Part shown: positions 57,112 through 64,000 of the stretch, one piece after another
Numbering within the stretch: position 1 is the first letter of the stretch
Layout: every line of letters starts with the position of its first letter
Source of the DNA: Paenibacillus sp. DCT19
Lineage (GTDB): Bacteria; Bacillota; Bacilli; Paenibacillales; Paenibacillaceae
DNA length: 64,000 bases
Direction: 5' to 3'
Assembly (NCBI RefSeq): GCF_003268635.1
Contig: NZ_CP029639.1
Span: forward strand, 680,001-744,000
Notes under the pieces: model-generated
What the model was told of the DNA's origin: nothing
Databases searched by the model: none
Seen by the model: the letters and a program-made list of their open reading frames with translations, nothing else
Program-made: the position numbers and the translations under genes

Positions 57112-59048
57112 ATGACAAGCGTACAGACCGGGGCATCGCAGGCAGGTTCCGTATGGGAACAGTTAAAACAAGAGATTAAGGCGGCTGCCCCGGGCTGGGC
57201 ATTGATGATATTGGATTTGCTTCTGCAGAGCCGTTTGTATCACTTAAGTCGCTGCTGGAACAGTCTCGGGACAAGGGTTACGCTTCGGGATTTGAAGAGC
57301 CGGACATTGAGAAACGGGTACGACCTGCACTGCAGGATGGTGAGCCTGCTTCTCTGATCGCGATTGCCGTTGCCTATCCATCGAAAATGGTCAATCCGCC
57401 GAAGTCGGAGCCAGGTGCATATCGCGGCATATTGGCGCGTTCAGCTTGGGGCAGGGATTATCATTACGTGCTGCGTGAAGCGATGGACAAGCTGGTGAAT
57501 TTCATCCGTGAGCGTGTACCGGAGGCTATGATCGAGAGCATGGTGGATACCGGAGCACTTGTGGATCGTGCAGTATCTCAGCGTGCGGGGATTGGGTTCA
57601 GCGGCAAAAACTGTGCCATTATATCCCCTAAGTTTGGATCATGGATCTATCTGGGTGAGCTGGTGACCAATATTCCATTTCAGCCGGATACACCTGTGAC
57701 CGAAGACTGCGGAGAATGTACAAAATGTATTGATGCCTGCCCAACCGGGGCGTTGGTCGGGCCGGGGCAGCTTAATGCACAGCGATGTATTTCTTTTGTA
57801 ACCCAAACCAAAGGGTTTGTAGATGAAGAGTTTATGTTGAAAATAGGCAACCGGTTATACGGTTGTGATACATGTCAGATCGTCTGTCCGAAGAATCGGG
57901 GCAAAAATTGGGATCATCATCCCGATCTACAGCCTGATCCGGAGATTGTAAAGCCTTTGTTACTGCCACTCCTAGACATTGGTAACCGTGAATTTAAAGA
58001 ACGTTTTGGCCAAAGCTCCGCCGCATGGCGGGGAAAGAAACCGATTCAACGTAATGCAGTGATCGCCTTAGGCAATTTCAAGGATAAGAGCGCTGTACCA
58101 AAACTCACGGAAGTATTGAAGCGAGACCCGCGTCCTGAACTGCGGGGAACCGCAGCTTGGGCGCTGAGCAGAATTGGAGGAGAAGACGCAATGAGAGTAA
58201 TTGGGGAAGCTGCCGCTAACGAACAAGATGGGAACGTGCTAAGCATGCTGCAGAAGGCCAAGGAACGACTGCACTCGTCCGAGACCTTACCCGATCAACC
58301 ACAGGCTGGGCAAGCAAGTGAGAAGCAGCCGGTGGAACAATCAGTGGAACAACTAGCGGAACAACCAGTGAAGCAATCAGTGAAGCAATCAGTGGCACAG
58401 CATCAGTTTGAGTCACTACACGAGTTACAGAAGAGTTTGCAATCGGAAATGGCATCTGATCAGAGTGGTGAGTTACCTCCGCAGCCGGCCAAACCGGAAG
58501 CAGCAGCCTGGAAACCTTCAGCAGTTACGGGGCTTCAGGGTACACCTGTGTATTATGATGAATTGCTGACGCCAATAGGAACATTGACGCTATGTGCCAC
58601 AGACGAAGGCTTATGCCACGTTGATTTTGGAACATTTCATGTGCGTGAGGCCCATCTGCAACAATGGGCTCGAACCTGGATCGGTGAATACCGCTATGAG
58701 AAGAATGAAGAGAAGCTGAGTGAGGCTGCGAAGCAGGTTCAGCAGTATTTTGCTGGAGAACGAAAAAGCTTCGAATTAAAGCTAAATTTGCATGGAACAC
58801 CGTTTCAGCTACAAGTATGGCATGTTCTATCCGATATATCTTATGGAGAGACCTCATCACACCAACAGGTTGCGGAAACGATCGGAAGACCAAAAGCCGT
58901 TCGCGCAGTTTCGGATGCTATCAGCAAAAATCCGATGCCGATTATTATTCCCTGTCACCGCAACAGTGACAAAGACGGTACCCTGTTGGGTTATGTAGGC
59001 GGTCTGCAAACCAAAGAGCAATTGCTCACATTGGAGCAGCAATCGTAA
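57112..59048 (+). pseudogene. queG: Epoxyqueuosine reductase QueG fused to an Ogt-type methyltransferase, frameshifted
   Basis: Repaired, about 645 residues in three parts. QueG (1-380): DDIGFASAEPF, two 4Fe-4S clusters (CGECTKCIDACPTGAL; YGCDTCQIVCPKNRGK) and HEAT-like repeats (KLTEVLKRDPRPELRGTAAW). A Gln/Val-rich linker (about 390-470) repeats QSVEQ and KQSVKQS. The C-terminal Ogt/MGMT domain has VWHVLSDISYGETSSHQQVA, active-site IIPCHRNS and GYVGGLQTKEQLL. The break is at GGG 57192-57194. One extra G gives APGLGIDDIG. QueG makes tRNA queuosine; Ogt repairs O6-alkylguanine. The fusion joint is open without any shift, so it looks real. Confidence 0.85.
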
Positions 59049-59063
59049 GAGCGGGGGACGTGC

Positions 59064-60095
59064 ATGAAGTATGTAAACGTGGAGAGTGTGGAGGCGGGGG
59101 AGCTTCTGGGGAAGACCGTATATTCAGCTAACGGAACTGTTTTGCTGTCTGCCGGCGTCCAGCTTACCGTATTTATGGTTAATACGCTCAAGCGTATTGG
59201 CGTAACCATGCTATACATCCAGGATGAAGCGTTTAAAGATGTGGAGACAGAAGACATTCTGGATGAAGCCACGAAGAGAGCGGTTATTAATGAAATGAGC
59301 GTTACCCTAGAAGCGGTTCGTTCCGGAAAAGACTGGAGTCCGAAGAAGGTAGCGCTCAGCATTGATAAACTGTTGAACGATGTATTGAACGGACGTGAGC
59401 TGCTGGTTCAACTTACGGATATTCGCACGAAGGACAATGCACAGTATGTTCATGCTATGAATGTATGTTTGCTATCGTCGGTGATCGGACTGAATATGGG
59501 GCTTAACTACAATCAATTGAAGGATCTCGCTGTAGGTGCGCTTCTGCATGACATCGGTAAAGTTGGTGAGCCTCCGGGTGGTAACTCTGCTGCCAATTCC
59601 TCGCTTCATCATACATGGCGTGGATTCGAAGTGATTAAGAACAAACGGGAGTTCAGTTTGCTCGTCGCTCACACGGCTCTACAGCATCATGAACATGTCG
59701 ATGGGACAGGATTACCTAGAGGCATCAAAGGCAGTGATATTCATGTATTTGCCAAAATTGTTAGCACAGCGAACATCTATGATAATCTGATCAATGGACT
59801 ATCTGGAAGCAGCATGCTGCCACATGAAGCGTGTGAAGAGATGATGGCGATGTCAGGCACGAGACTGGATCGGGACATTTTGATTGAGTTTAACAAAAGT
59901 GTATCCGTTTATCCGAATGGAACCGCTGTACGACTCTCAACCAAAGAGTCTGGCGTTATCGTGCGGCAGCATCGTGGACTGCCAGGCCGACCTGTCGTGA
60001 GGATTGCACGCGGGAGCACGCGCTACTCTCTCGATGTTATCGAAATCGATCTAGCGGAGCATACCACCGTTTTTATTGAATCGGTCATGACTTAG
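59064..60095 (+). CDS. HD-GYP domain protein
   Basis: A 343-residue protein. An N-terminal domain (1-100; VESVEAGELLGKTVYSANGT) precedes an HD-GYP domain (about 115-285). The HD motif is GALLHDIGKVGEP and the GYP-loop reads HHEHVDGTGLPRGIKG, with Leu instead of Tyr in GYP. A C-terminal beta-rich tail (VRLSTKESGVIVRQHRGLPG) follows. HD-GYP proteins hydrolyse cyclic-di-GMP. Core metal ligands seem kept, but the substitution leaves activity uncertain. It starts 15 bases after the queG stop with GGGGGA upstream and may be co-transcribed. Confidence 0.9.
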   Translation: MKYVNVESVEAGELLGKTVYSANGTVLLSAGVQLTVFMVNTLKRIGVTMLYIQDEAFKDVETEDILDEATKRAVINEMSVTLEAVRSGKDWSPKKVALSIDKLLNDVLNGRELLVQLTDIRTKDNAQYVHAMNVCLLSSVIGLNMGLNYNQLKDLAVGALLHDIGKVGEPPGGNSAANSSLHHTWRGFEVIKNKREFSLLVAHTALQHHEHVDGTGLPRGIKGSDIHVFAKIVSTANIYDNLINGLSGSSMLPHEACEEMMAMSGTRLDRDILIEFNKSVSVYPNGTAVRLSTKESGVIVRQHRGLPGRPVVRIARGSTRYSLDVIEIDLAEHTTVFIESVMT

Positions 60096-60271
60096 AAATG
60101 GATAACCAATGACAGTGATAGCTGGAAAATCCGTTTGCTCCATGCGTGCGGAAATGCTATGATAACTTTCAGGAAATCCGGTCCGTGACACGTGTATGAA
60201 CAGGCGTTAGGATGTTATGTATATGCGCGGATCATCATGCTTTTTAGATTGCATAAAGAGGTGTCTAAGAG

Positions 60272-60535
60272 ATGGAAATTGTAATACCGATTATTACATT
60301 GATTGTTGGTCTGGTCGGGGGCTTCTTCATTGGGGTGTTCTACTTGCGTAAACAGCTTGAGAAAATGCAAAGCGATCCAGACGCACTTCAGAAGATGGCG
60401 AAGCAAATGGGCTATAACCTGAATGGAAAGCAGATGCAGCGTGCCCAGCAGATGATGAAGAATCAGCAGCCTGGCGGTAAAATGCCTCAGCCAGGGCAAC
60501 ATCCTGCGCGTAAAAATTCGGGCCGCCGAAGATAA
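60272..60535 (+). CDS. YneF family small membrane protein
   Basis: An 87-residue protein. An N-terminal transmembrane helix (VIPIITLIVGLVGGFFIGVF) is followed by a conserved cytoplasmic helix (RKQLEKMQSDPDALQKMAKQ, then MGYNLNGKQMQRAQQMM) typical of YneF/UPF0154. A basic Pro/Gln-rich tail longer than in Bacillus ends the protein. AAAGAGGTG lies upstream. Function unknown. Confidence 0.85.
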   Translation: MEIVIPIITLIVGLVGGFFIGVFYLRKQLEKMQSDPDALQKMAKQMGYNLNGKQMQRAQQMMKNQQPGGKMPQPGQHPARKNSGRRR

Positions 60536-60590
60536 TAGCAGTGTGTGGTAACTGCTTTACACCATGTGGTTCGAAAGGAGGCGTTCGGCA

Positions 60591-61184
60591 GTGGCTGGCG
60601 TGAAAGATTATTTGAATTCAAAAGTATCCGACAATCGGGAGAAGATCGAGTACCATGTGGAACAGATCTTGAAATTGATTGGCGAGGATAGTACGCGGGA
60701 AGGGCTGCTTGAAACGCCTGCACGCGTAACCCGGATGTATGAAGAGATTTTTGGTGGGTATGAGGTAGATCCACGTGATGTACTGGGGGTAACCTTTGAC
60801 GAGAATCATGAAGAGTTGGTTATCGTTAAGGATATCGTCTACTATAGCCAATGTGAGCACCACATGGCGCCGTTCTTCGGCAAGGTGCATATTGGGTACG
60901 TTCCAAGCGGCAAGATCGTTGGTCTTAGCAAAATGGCTCGTCTGGTGGAAGCGGTAACGCGTCGTCTCCAGGTGCAAGAACGTATTACATCACAGATCGC
61001 TGATATTTTGACAGAGGCAGTTGAACCTCATGGTGTTATGGTCGTTGTGGAAGGCGAGCATTTGTGCATGTGTTCCCGCGGCGTGAAGAAGCCGGGCAGC
61101 AAGACGGTAACGTCTGCCGTACGTGGTTCTTTCCGTGAGAACCCAGCACAGCGTGCTGAGTTCCTGTCACTTGTTAAAGATTGA
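60591..61184 (+). CDS. folE: GTP cyclohydrolase I
   Basis: A 197-residue FolE. Zinc-site Cys/His are in YSQCEHHMAPFFGKVHIGYV and HLCMCSRGVKKPGSKTVTSA. LLETPARVTRMYEEIFGGY is the usual N-terminal stretch. It converts GTP to dihydroneopterin triphosphate for folate and possibly queuosine. GTG 60591 is chosen because AAAGGAGGCG lies seven bases upstream; ATG 60564 has no site. Confidence 0.96.
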   Translation: MAGVKDYLNSKVSDNREKIEYHVEQILKLIGEDSTREGLLETPARVTRMYEEIFGGYEVDPRDVLGVTFDENHEELVIVKDIVYYSQCEHHMAPFFGKVHIGYVPSGKIVGLSKMARLVEAVTRRLQVQERITSQIADILTEAVEPHGVMVVVEGEHLCMCSRGVKKPGSKTVTSAVRGSFRENPAQRAEFLSLVKD

Positions 61185-61317
61185 GGCCCAGCTTGGCTTA
61201 ATAGACAAGCTGCATACTCTCACCTGCGTTCTTGCATGTTGTTTGGCATTAGGACGAACTAGAATGTCTCAATGCGGAGCAGCGCAGCATAGAGCAAGCA
61301 TCTGAGGTTGTACAACA

Positions 61318-61350
61318 ATAAGCCGTGTTCCCAGGGGAACACGGCTTATT
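61318..61350. terminator. Terminator after folE
   Basis: AAGCCGTGTTCC / GGAACACGGCTT with loop CAGG, followed by ATTTAT. Very stable stem. Confidence 0.8.
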
Positions 61351-61360
61351 TATAGAGGTT

Positions 61361-61551
61361 GTTCAAAAAGTCCACTTTCGATTACAAAAGATGCCTGTCG
61401 AAGATGGAATTTAGCCGAAATAAATGGAGGCTTACGAAGTTGGTTTCCTTTGGAAACAATGTAGTTGCTCACGTAGTTTTGCCTACGCTCCGCTACTCCA
61501 TTTCTATCTTCATCCCATCTTCTCGGTACTGAAAACCGCCTTTTTTTGAAC
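61361..61551. repeat. Single long member of the GTTCAAAAAG palindrome family
   Basis: A 191-bp relative of the 166-bp units at 25359. It shares GTTCAAAAAG / TTTTTTGAAC ends, GATTACAAAAGATGCCTGTC, AGCCGAAAT and GTTGCTCACGTAG with CCTACGCTCCGCTACTCCAT. It carries an extra interior block containing GGTTTCCTTTGGAAACAA, itself a hairpin. Confidence 0.85.
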
Positions 61552-61660
61552 AATATTTATATGGATTCTATTATAATTGTAGTGGGAGTTATGGTAGGTT
61601 CGAGAATGTATCATGACTTGTACGCTCTCATTCATCTATATACAACGGAGGCTGTCTTCT

Positions 61661-62518
61661 ATGAGTGTACCTTCAACACCAGAGGATCGATTTGGAAAAC
61701 CAATGGAGCAGAGTTCGTCGGAAGATCGTCCTACCAGCCGTCTTCAGATTTGGGAGACACCGCTTATGGGGCAGAACAAAAATGTGCTTGAGGCTTTTGC
61801 ATGGGAAGAAGTGATGTGTCGACTTGTAGGACAGGGGCATGAACCGGTGGCTCATATTTGGCGACATACGGATGCATTTGTTGCTGGTTTGCGTGATCGC
61901 AAACTGCCACATGCGGTTGAGAGCATGGAACGTATCCGAAATGAGGGGATTTCCGTCTGTGTTCGACCTTCTGGTGGTGCGGCGGTTCCGCTCAATCCAG
62001 GTGTGGTTAACTTGTCACTAATCTTGCCTAATCCTAAGCACGCGATCAATATTCATGATGATTTCCGTCATATGGCTGCTTTGATAGCCCGCTCACTGAA
62101 TCCATGGTCTGATCAGGCTAAGACGGGAGAAGTGGAAGGTGCTTTTTGCCCGGGGGATTATGATGTAAGTGTTGGGGGATTGAAATTTTGCGGAATCGCT
62201 CAGCGAAGACAGGCTAAGGCTTACATTATTACTGCGTTTGTAATTGTGGAAGGCAAGGGCGATATGCTTGCAGCAGAGGTGCGACGATTCTATGAGCAAG
62301 CGGCCAATGGGATGAAATCTGGCTATCCGGATGTACATTCAGGTACGATGGCGAGTCTTCAAGAACTAGCTGGTGTACCTTCTGCGGCGGCATATACAGC
62401 ATCCTTGGTGCGTACACTACGTAACCATTATCCTTCGTCAGAAACGAGCCGAGTATTGACTGTGAACCGGGACACGGTTGAACAGACGATGCAGCAGATG
62501 AAGTTACGTTATGATTAG
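61661..62518 (+). CDS. lipL: Octanoyl-[GcvH]:protein N-octanoyltransferase-like (lipoate ligase fold)
   Basis: A 285-residue LplA-fold amidotransferase. The lipoyl-binding loop is RPSGGAAVPLNPGVVNLSLI. The family Cys nucleophile is in EGAFCPGDYDVSVGGLKFCG, as in LipL rather than ATP-using LplA ligases. WRHTDAFVAGLRDRKL is in the N-terminal part. GGAGG upstream fixes ATG 61661. LipL moves octanoyl groups from GcvH to E2 subunits in lipoate synthesis. LipM is an alternative, but the motif context favours LipL. Confidence 0.86.
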   Translation: MSVPSTPEDRFGKPMEQSSSEDRPTSRLQIWETPLMGQNKNVLEAFAWEEVMCRLVGQGHEPVAHIWRHTDAFVAGLRDRKLPHAVESMERIRNEGISVCVRPSGGAAVPLNPGVVNLSLILPNPKHAINIHDDFRHMAALIARSLNPWSDQAKTGEVEGAFCPGDYDVSVGGLKFCGIAQRRQAKAYIITAFVIVEGKGDMLAAEVRRFYEQAANGMKSGYPDVHSGTMASLQELAGVPSAAAYTASLVRTLRNHYPSSETSRVLTVNRDTVEQTMQQMKLRYD

Positions 62519-62540
62519 GGAGTTTTCAGACACGACCTAG
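62518..62540. repeat. Decayed end of the 13-bp inverted-repeat element
   Basis: GGGAGTTTTCAGACACGACC, followed by TAG, matches the right end of the element at 26022-26185 with two or three differences. The left end is missing. It starts at the last base of the lipL stop codon. Confidence 0.5.
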
Positions 62541-62629
62541 ATTGATATAGATTCATTAGATTGGAATACACTGACTTGGAATTGGTTAATAGAGATGATA
62601 TGATGTGATTTCGGAAGGAGAGTGACAGA

Positions 62630-62854
62630 ATGGAAACATTGAGATATACATTTGAATACGAGGTTGTATCTTCGGGCGAAAAGTCTGAATTCAGCCAAAT
62701 GGGTACAAGTAAAGAAGAAGCTGCGGCGTTGATTATTGCACGAATTGCTGACTTGGAGTTTACGGGTGAGGAAGATATTAAGCTAGGCGATCTCATCGCG
62801 ATTAGCAAACAGGTTGGCGACAACTATGTTGCCTGTGAAGGGTGCGCTTCTTAA
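62630..62854 (+). CDS. Hypothetical small acidic protein
   Basis: A 74-residue soluble protein (LRYTFEYEVVSSGEKSEFSQ, KEEAAALIIARIADLEFTGE) ending CEGCAS, with a CxxC pair that could bind metal or be redox-active. GGAAGGAG precedes ATG 62630 at good spacing and a terminator follows. Family not recognised. Confidence 0.65.
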   Translation: METLRYTFEYEVVSSGEKSEFSQMGTSKEEAAALIIARIADLEFTGEEDIKLGDLIAISKQVGDNYVACEGCAS

Positions 62855-62886
62855 GTAAATGTCTTGCACTGATAGGTTCTAATAAT

Positions 62887-62921
62887 AAGCAGGTCTCTGG
62901 TATAGAGGCTTGCTTTTTTTG
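62887..62921 (+). terminator. Rho-independent terminator
   Basis: AAGCAGGTCTCT / AGAGGCTTGCTT with loop GGTAT and a T run. Confidence 0.8.
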
Positions 62922-63088
62922 TTGTGAAACGCGCGAAAAATGAAAAATAATTCATATTTGAAAAATATTTTTTTGCAAAAATGCGAGAAAAGCTCTTTTT
63001 CGCGGAAAATGTCGAAAATGTTCAGAATCCGTTCAGAGCTGACAGGTATACTCTTCTCACAAAAAGAAAGAGAAGGGAAGTTTCAAAT

Positions 63089-64000
63089 ATGAGAAAAAAG
63101 GATCGCCAGAAGCGCTCTAAGCTCCTGAGACAAATAGGGATTGTAGCCTTAACATTCCTTATGGTCTTGGGTTTGTTGCCAGGTCTATTTCAACAAGGAG
63201 TTGTACAGGCAAGAAGTTGTTATGAGATGACGGAAATCGATTCAAATAATGTAGAATGGAATCTCATTAGTACTCCTGAAGAGCTGTACTGCGTGGGAGA
63301 AGACGCAAACGGTAATTATAAGCTGAAGAATGATATTTCTGAAGCAGATATGAGCACGTTTTTAAACGGAGGATCTTGGACACCGATTGCCTATGAGGTA
63401 GAAGATGAGTCTGAACCTTTTACAGGCAGGTTTGATGGTAACGGTTATTCAATCTCCGGTTTGAAAACAACAGATGAAAATCAGAATGATGTAGGGCTGT
63501 TCTCTGATTTGTATGATGCTGAGGTTAAAAATCTTATATTAAATAATGTATCCTTTACAGGGAATGCGTCGGTAGGTGGGCTTGCAGGTAGTATATCAAA
63601 TTCTCGTATTGAGGGTGTGCATATCAGTGGGAATATACAAGGCAATAGAAGAGTAGGGGCATATCAGGGGTTTCTAATAACAGTGAATATATTAATAATA
63701 GTACTGACGTTGTGGTGAGCACTATAGATGAGTATGGCGAATCACTCGGGGACTATTTGGAGAACTTTACGAGAGCACAATCATCGCAAATGCTGCTGAA
63801 GGTACAGTGAGTGGTTATCAGACAATAGGTGGACTGATCGGAGAGTCGAATGATAATACCATTCGTCAGAGCTACGCTTCAGGACAGGTAATAGGGAACT
63901 ATCAGGTTGGTGGCTTGATTGGTGAACTTAATTATGAATCTGAATCTGAACTGAACCAGACTATTGAAGACAACTATGTGGTTGGTTCAATGAAAACTTA
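63089..64000 (+). pseudogene. GLUG-repeat secreted surface protein, frameshifted, 3' end outside window
   Basis: The N-terminus is a signal peptide (basic MRKKDRQKRSKLLRQ, hydrophobic IVALTFLMVLGLLPGLF). It is followed by GLUG-type adhesin repeats: GRFDGNGYSISGL, VGLFSDLYDAEVKNLILNNV, GNASVGGLAGSISNS, and later TIGGLIGESNDNTIRQSYAS and YQVGGLIGELN. Breaks are at G run 63656-63659 and TTT 63756-63758. One added base at each gives RVGGISGVSNNSEYINNSTD and GDYFGELYESTIIANA. Start ATG 63089 has AGAAGGGAAG upstream. Such proteins are often S-layer-anchored through domains further on, beyond this window. Confidence 0.8.

Overview
The window reads as a chromosomal segment of a spore-forming, moderate-GC Bacillota, most likely a Paenibacillus. 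The evidence is strong AGGAGG-type ribosome binding sites with frequent GTG and TTG starts, Bacillales-type families (bacilliredoxin, LipL-like octanoyltransferase, EcsA/EcsB-like ABC pair, SdpI-like and YneF-like proteins, a YfmP/YfmO-like pair, a SigO/RsoA-like sigma pair), and several families of palindromic intergenic repeats. Genus assignment is inference from gene content. No database search was run.

Layout. 1-1952: 3' part of a 23S rRNA gene, a 5S rRNA gene and a terminator. 1979-3720: phosphodiester glycosidase-like gene, an acetyltransferase-like fossil and a small two-gene split-sigma module. 4163-10690: LacI-type regulator divergent from a sugar ABC importer (lipoprotein plus two permeases) and a GH1 beta-glucosidase. 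10836-13432: FlxA-like coiled-coil protein, MATE exporter and the 5' part of an ECF sigma gene. 13433-18915: phage-derived accessory island (tail-gene fossils, PIN-like protein, decayed integrase, FRG-domain protein, HNH endonuclease, two small genes) that seems to split the ECF sigma gene from its downstream partner (18916-19788). 20277-23947: redox/electrophile cluster (nitroreductase, MarR, NAD(P)H oxidoreductase, ArsR, LLM oxidoreductase). 24193-29269: AI-2E-family permease, a 3.2-copy 182-bp tandem palindrome array, an ArsR/CadC-like regulator and a His-rich metal P-type ATPase. 29387-39348: small membrane proteins, YfmP/YfmO-like pair, universal stress protein, aldehyde dehydrogenase, TipA-like regulator with an amber codon, fRMsr-like GAF protein, GNAT, 14-TM MFS exporter and MarR. 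39788-42355: two secreted repeat proteins, one with six near-identical 43-residue repeats. 42516-49222: EcsA/EcsB-like pair, BaiN-like flavoprotein, sensor kinase, bacilliredoxin. 49360-62854: housekeeping genes (nadE, acpS, mutY, sodA, signal peptidase, queG fused to an Ogt domain, HD-GYP protein, folE, lipL). 63089-end: start of a GLUG-repeat surface protein.

A cross-cutting observation matters for anyone using this annotation. About a dozen otherwise healthy genes are each broken by one single-base change, nearly always one base missing from a short G, C, A or T run (MATE, PIN-like, HNH, MFS, EcsA-like, EcsB-like, BaiN-like, sensor kinase twice, MutY, QueG, GLUG protein twice). Several are housekeeping genes. 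The simplest reading is uncorrected homopolymer error in the assembly rather than real pseudogenisation. Genes so affected are listed as frameshifted, with the repaired reading described.

The most interesting biology is the split sigma pair (3203-3720), a dispersed inverted-repeat element with exchangeable interior (7061, 20086, 26786 and partial copies), the paired secreted repeat proteins, the QueG-Ogt fusion, and the phage island that interrupts an ECF sigma operon.
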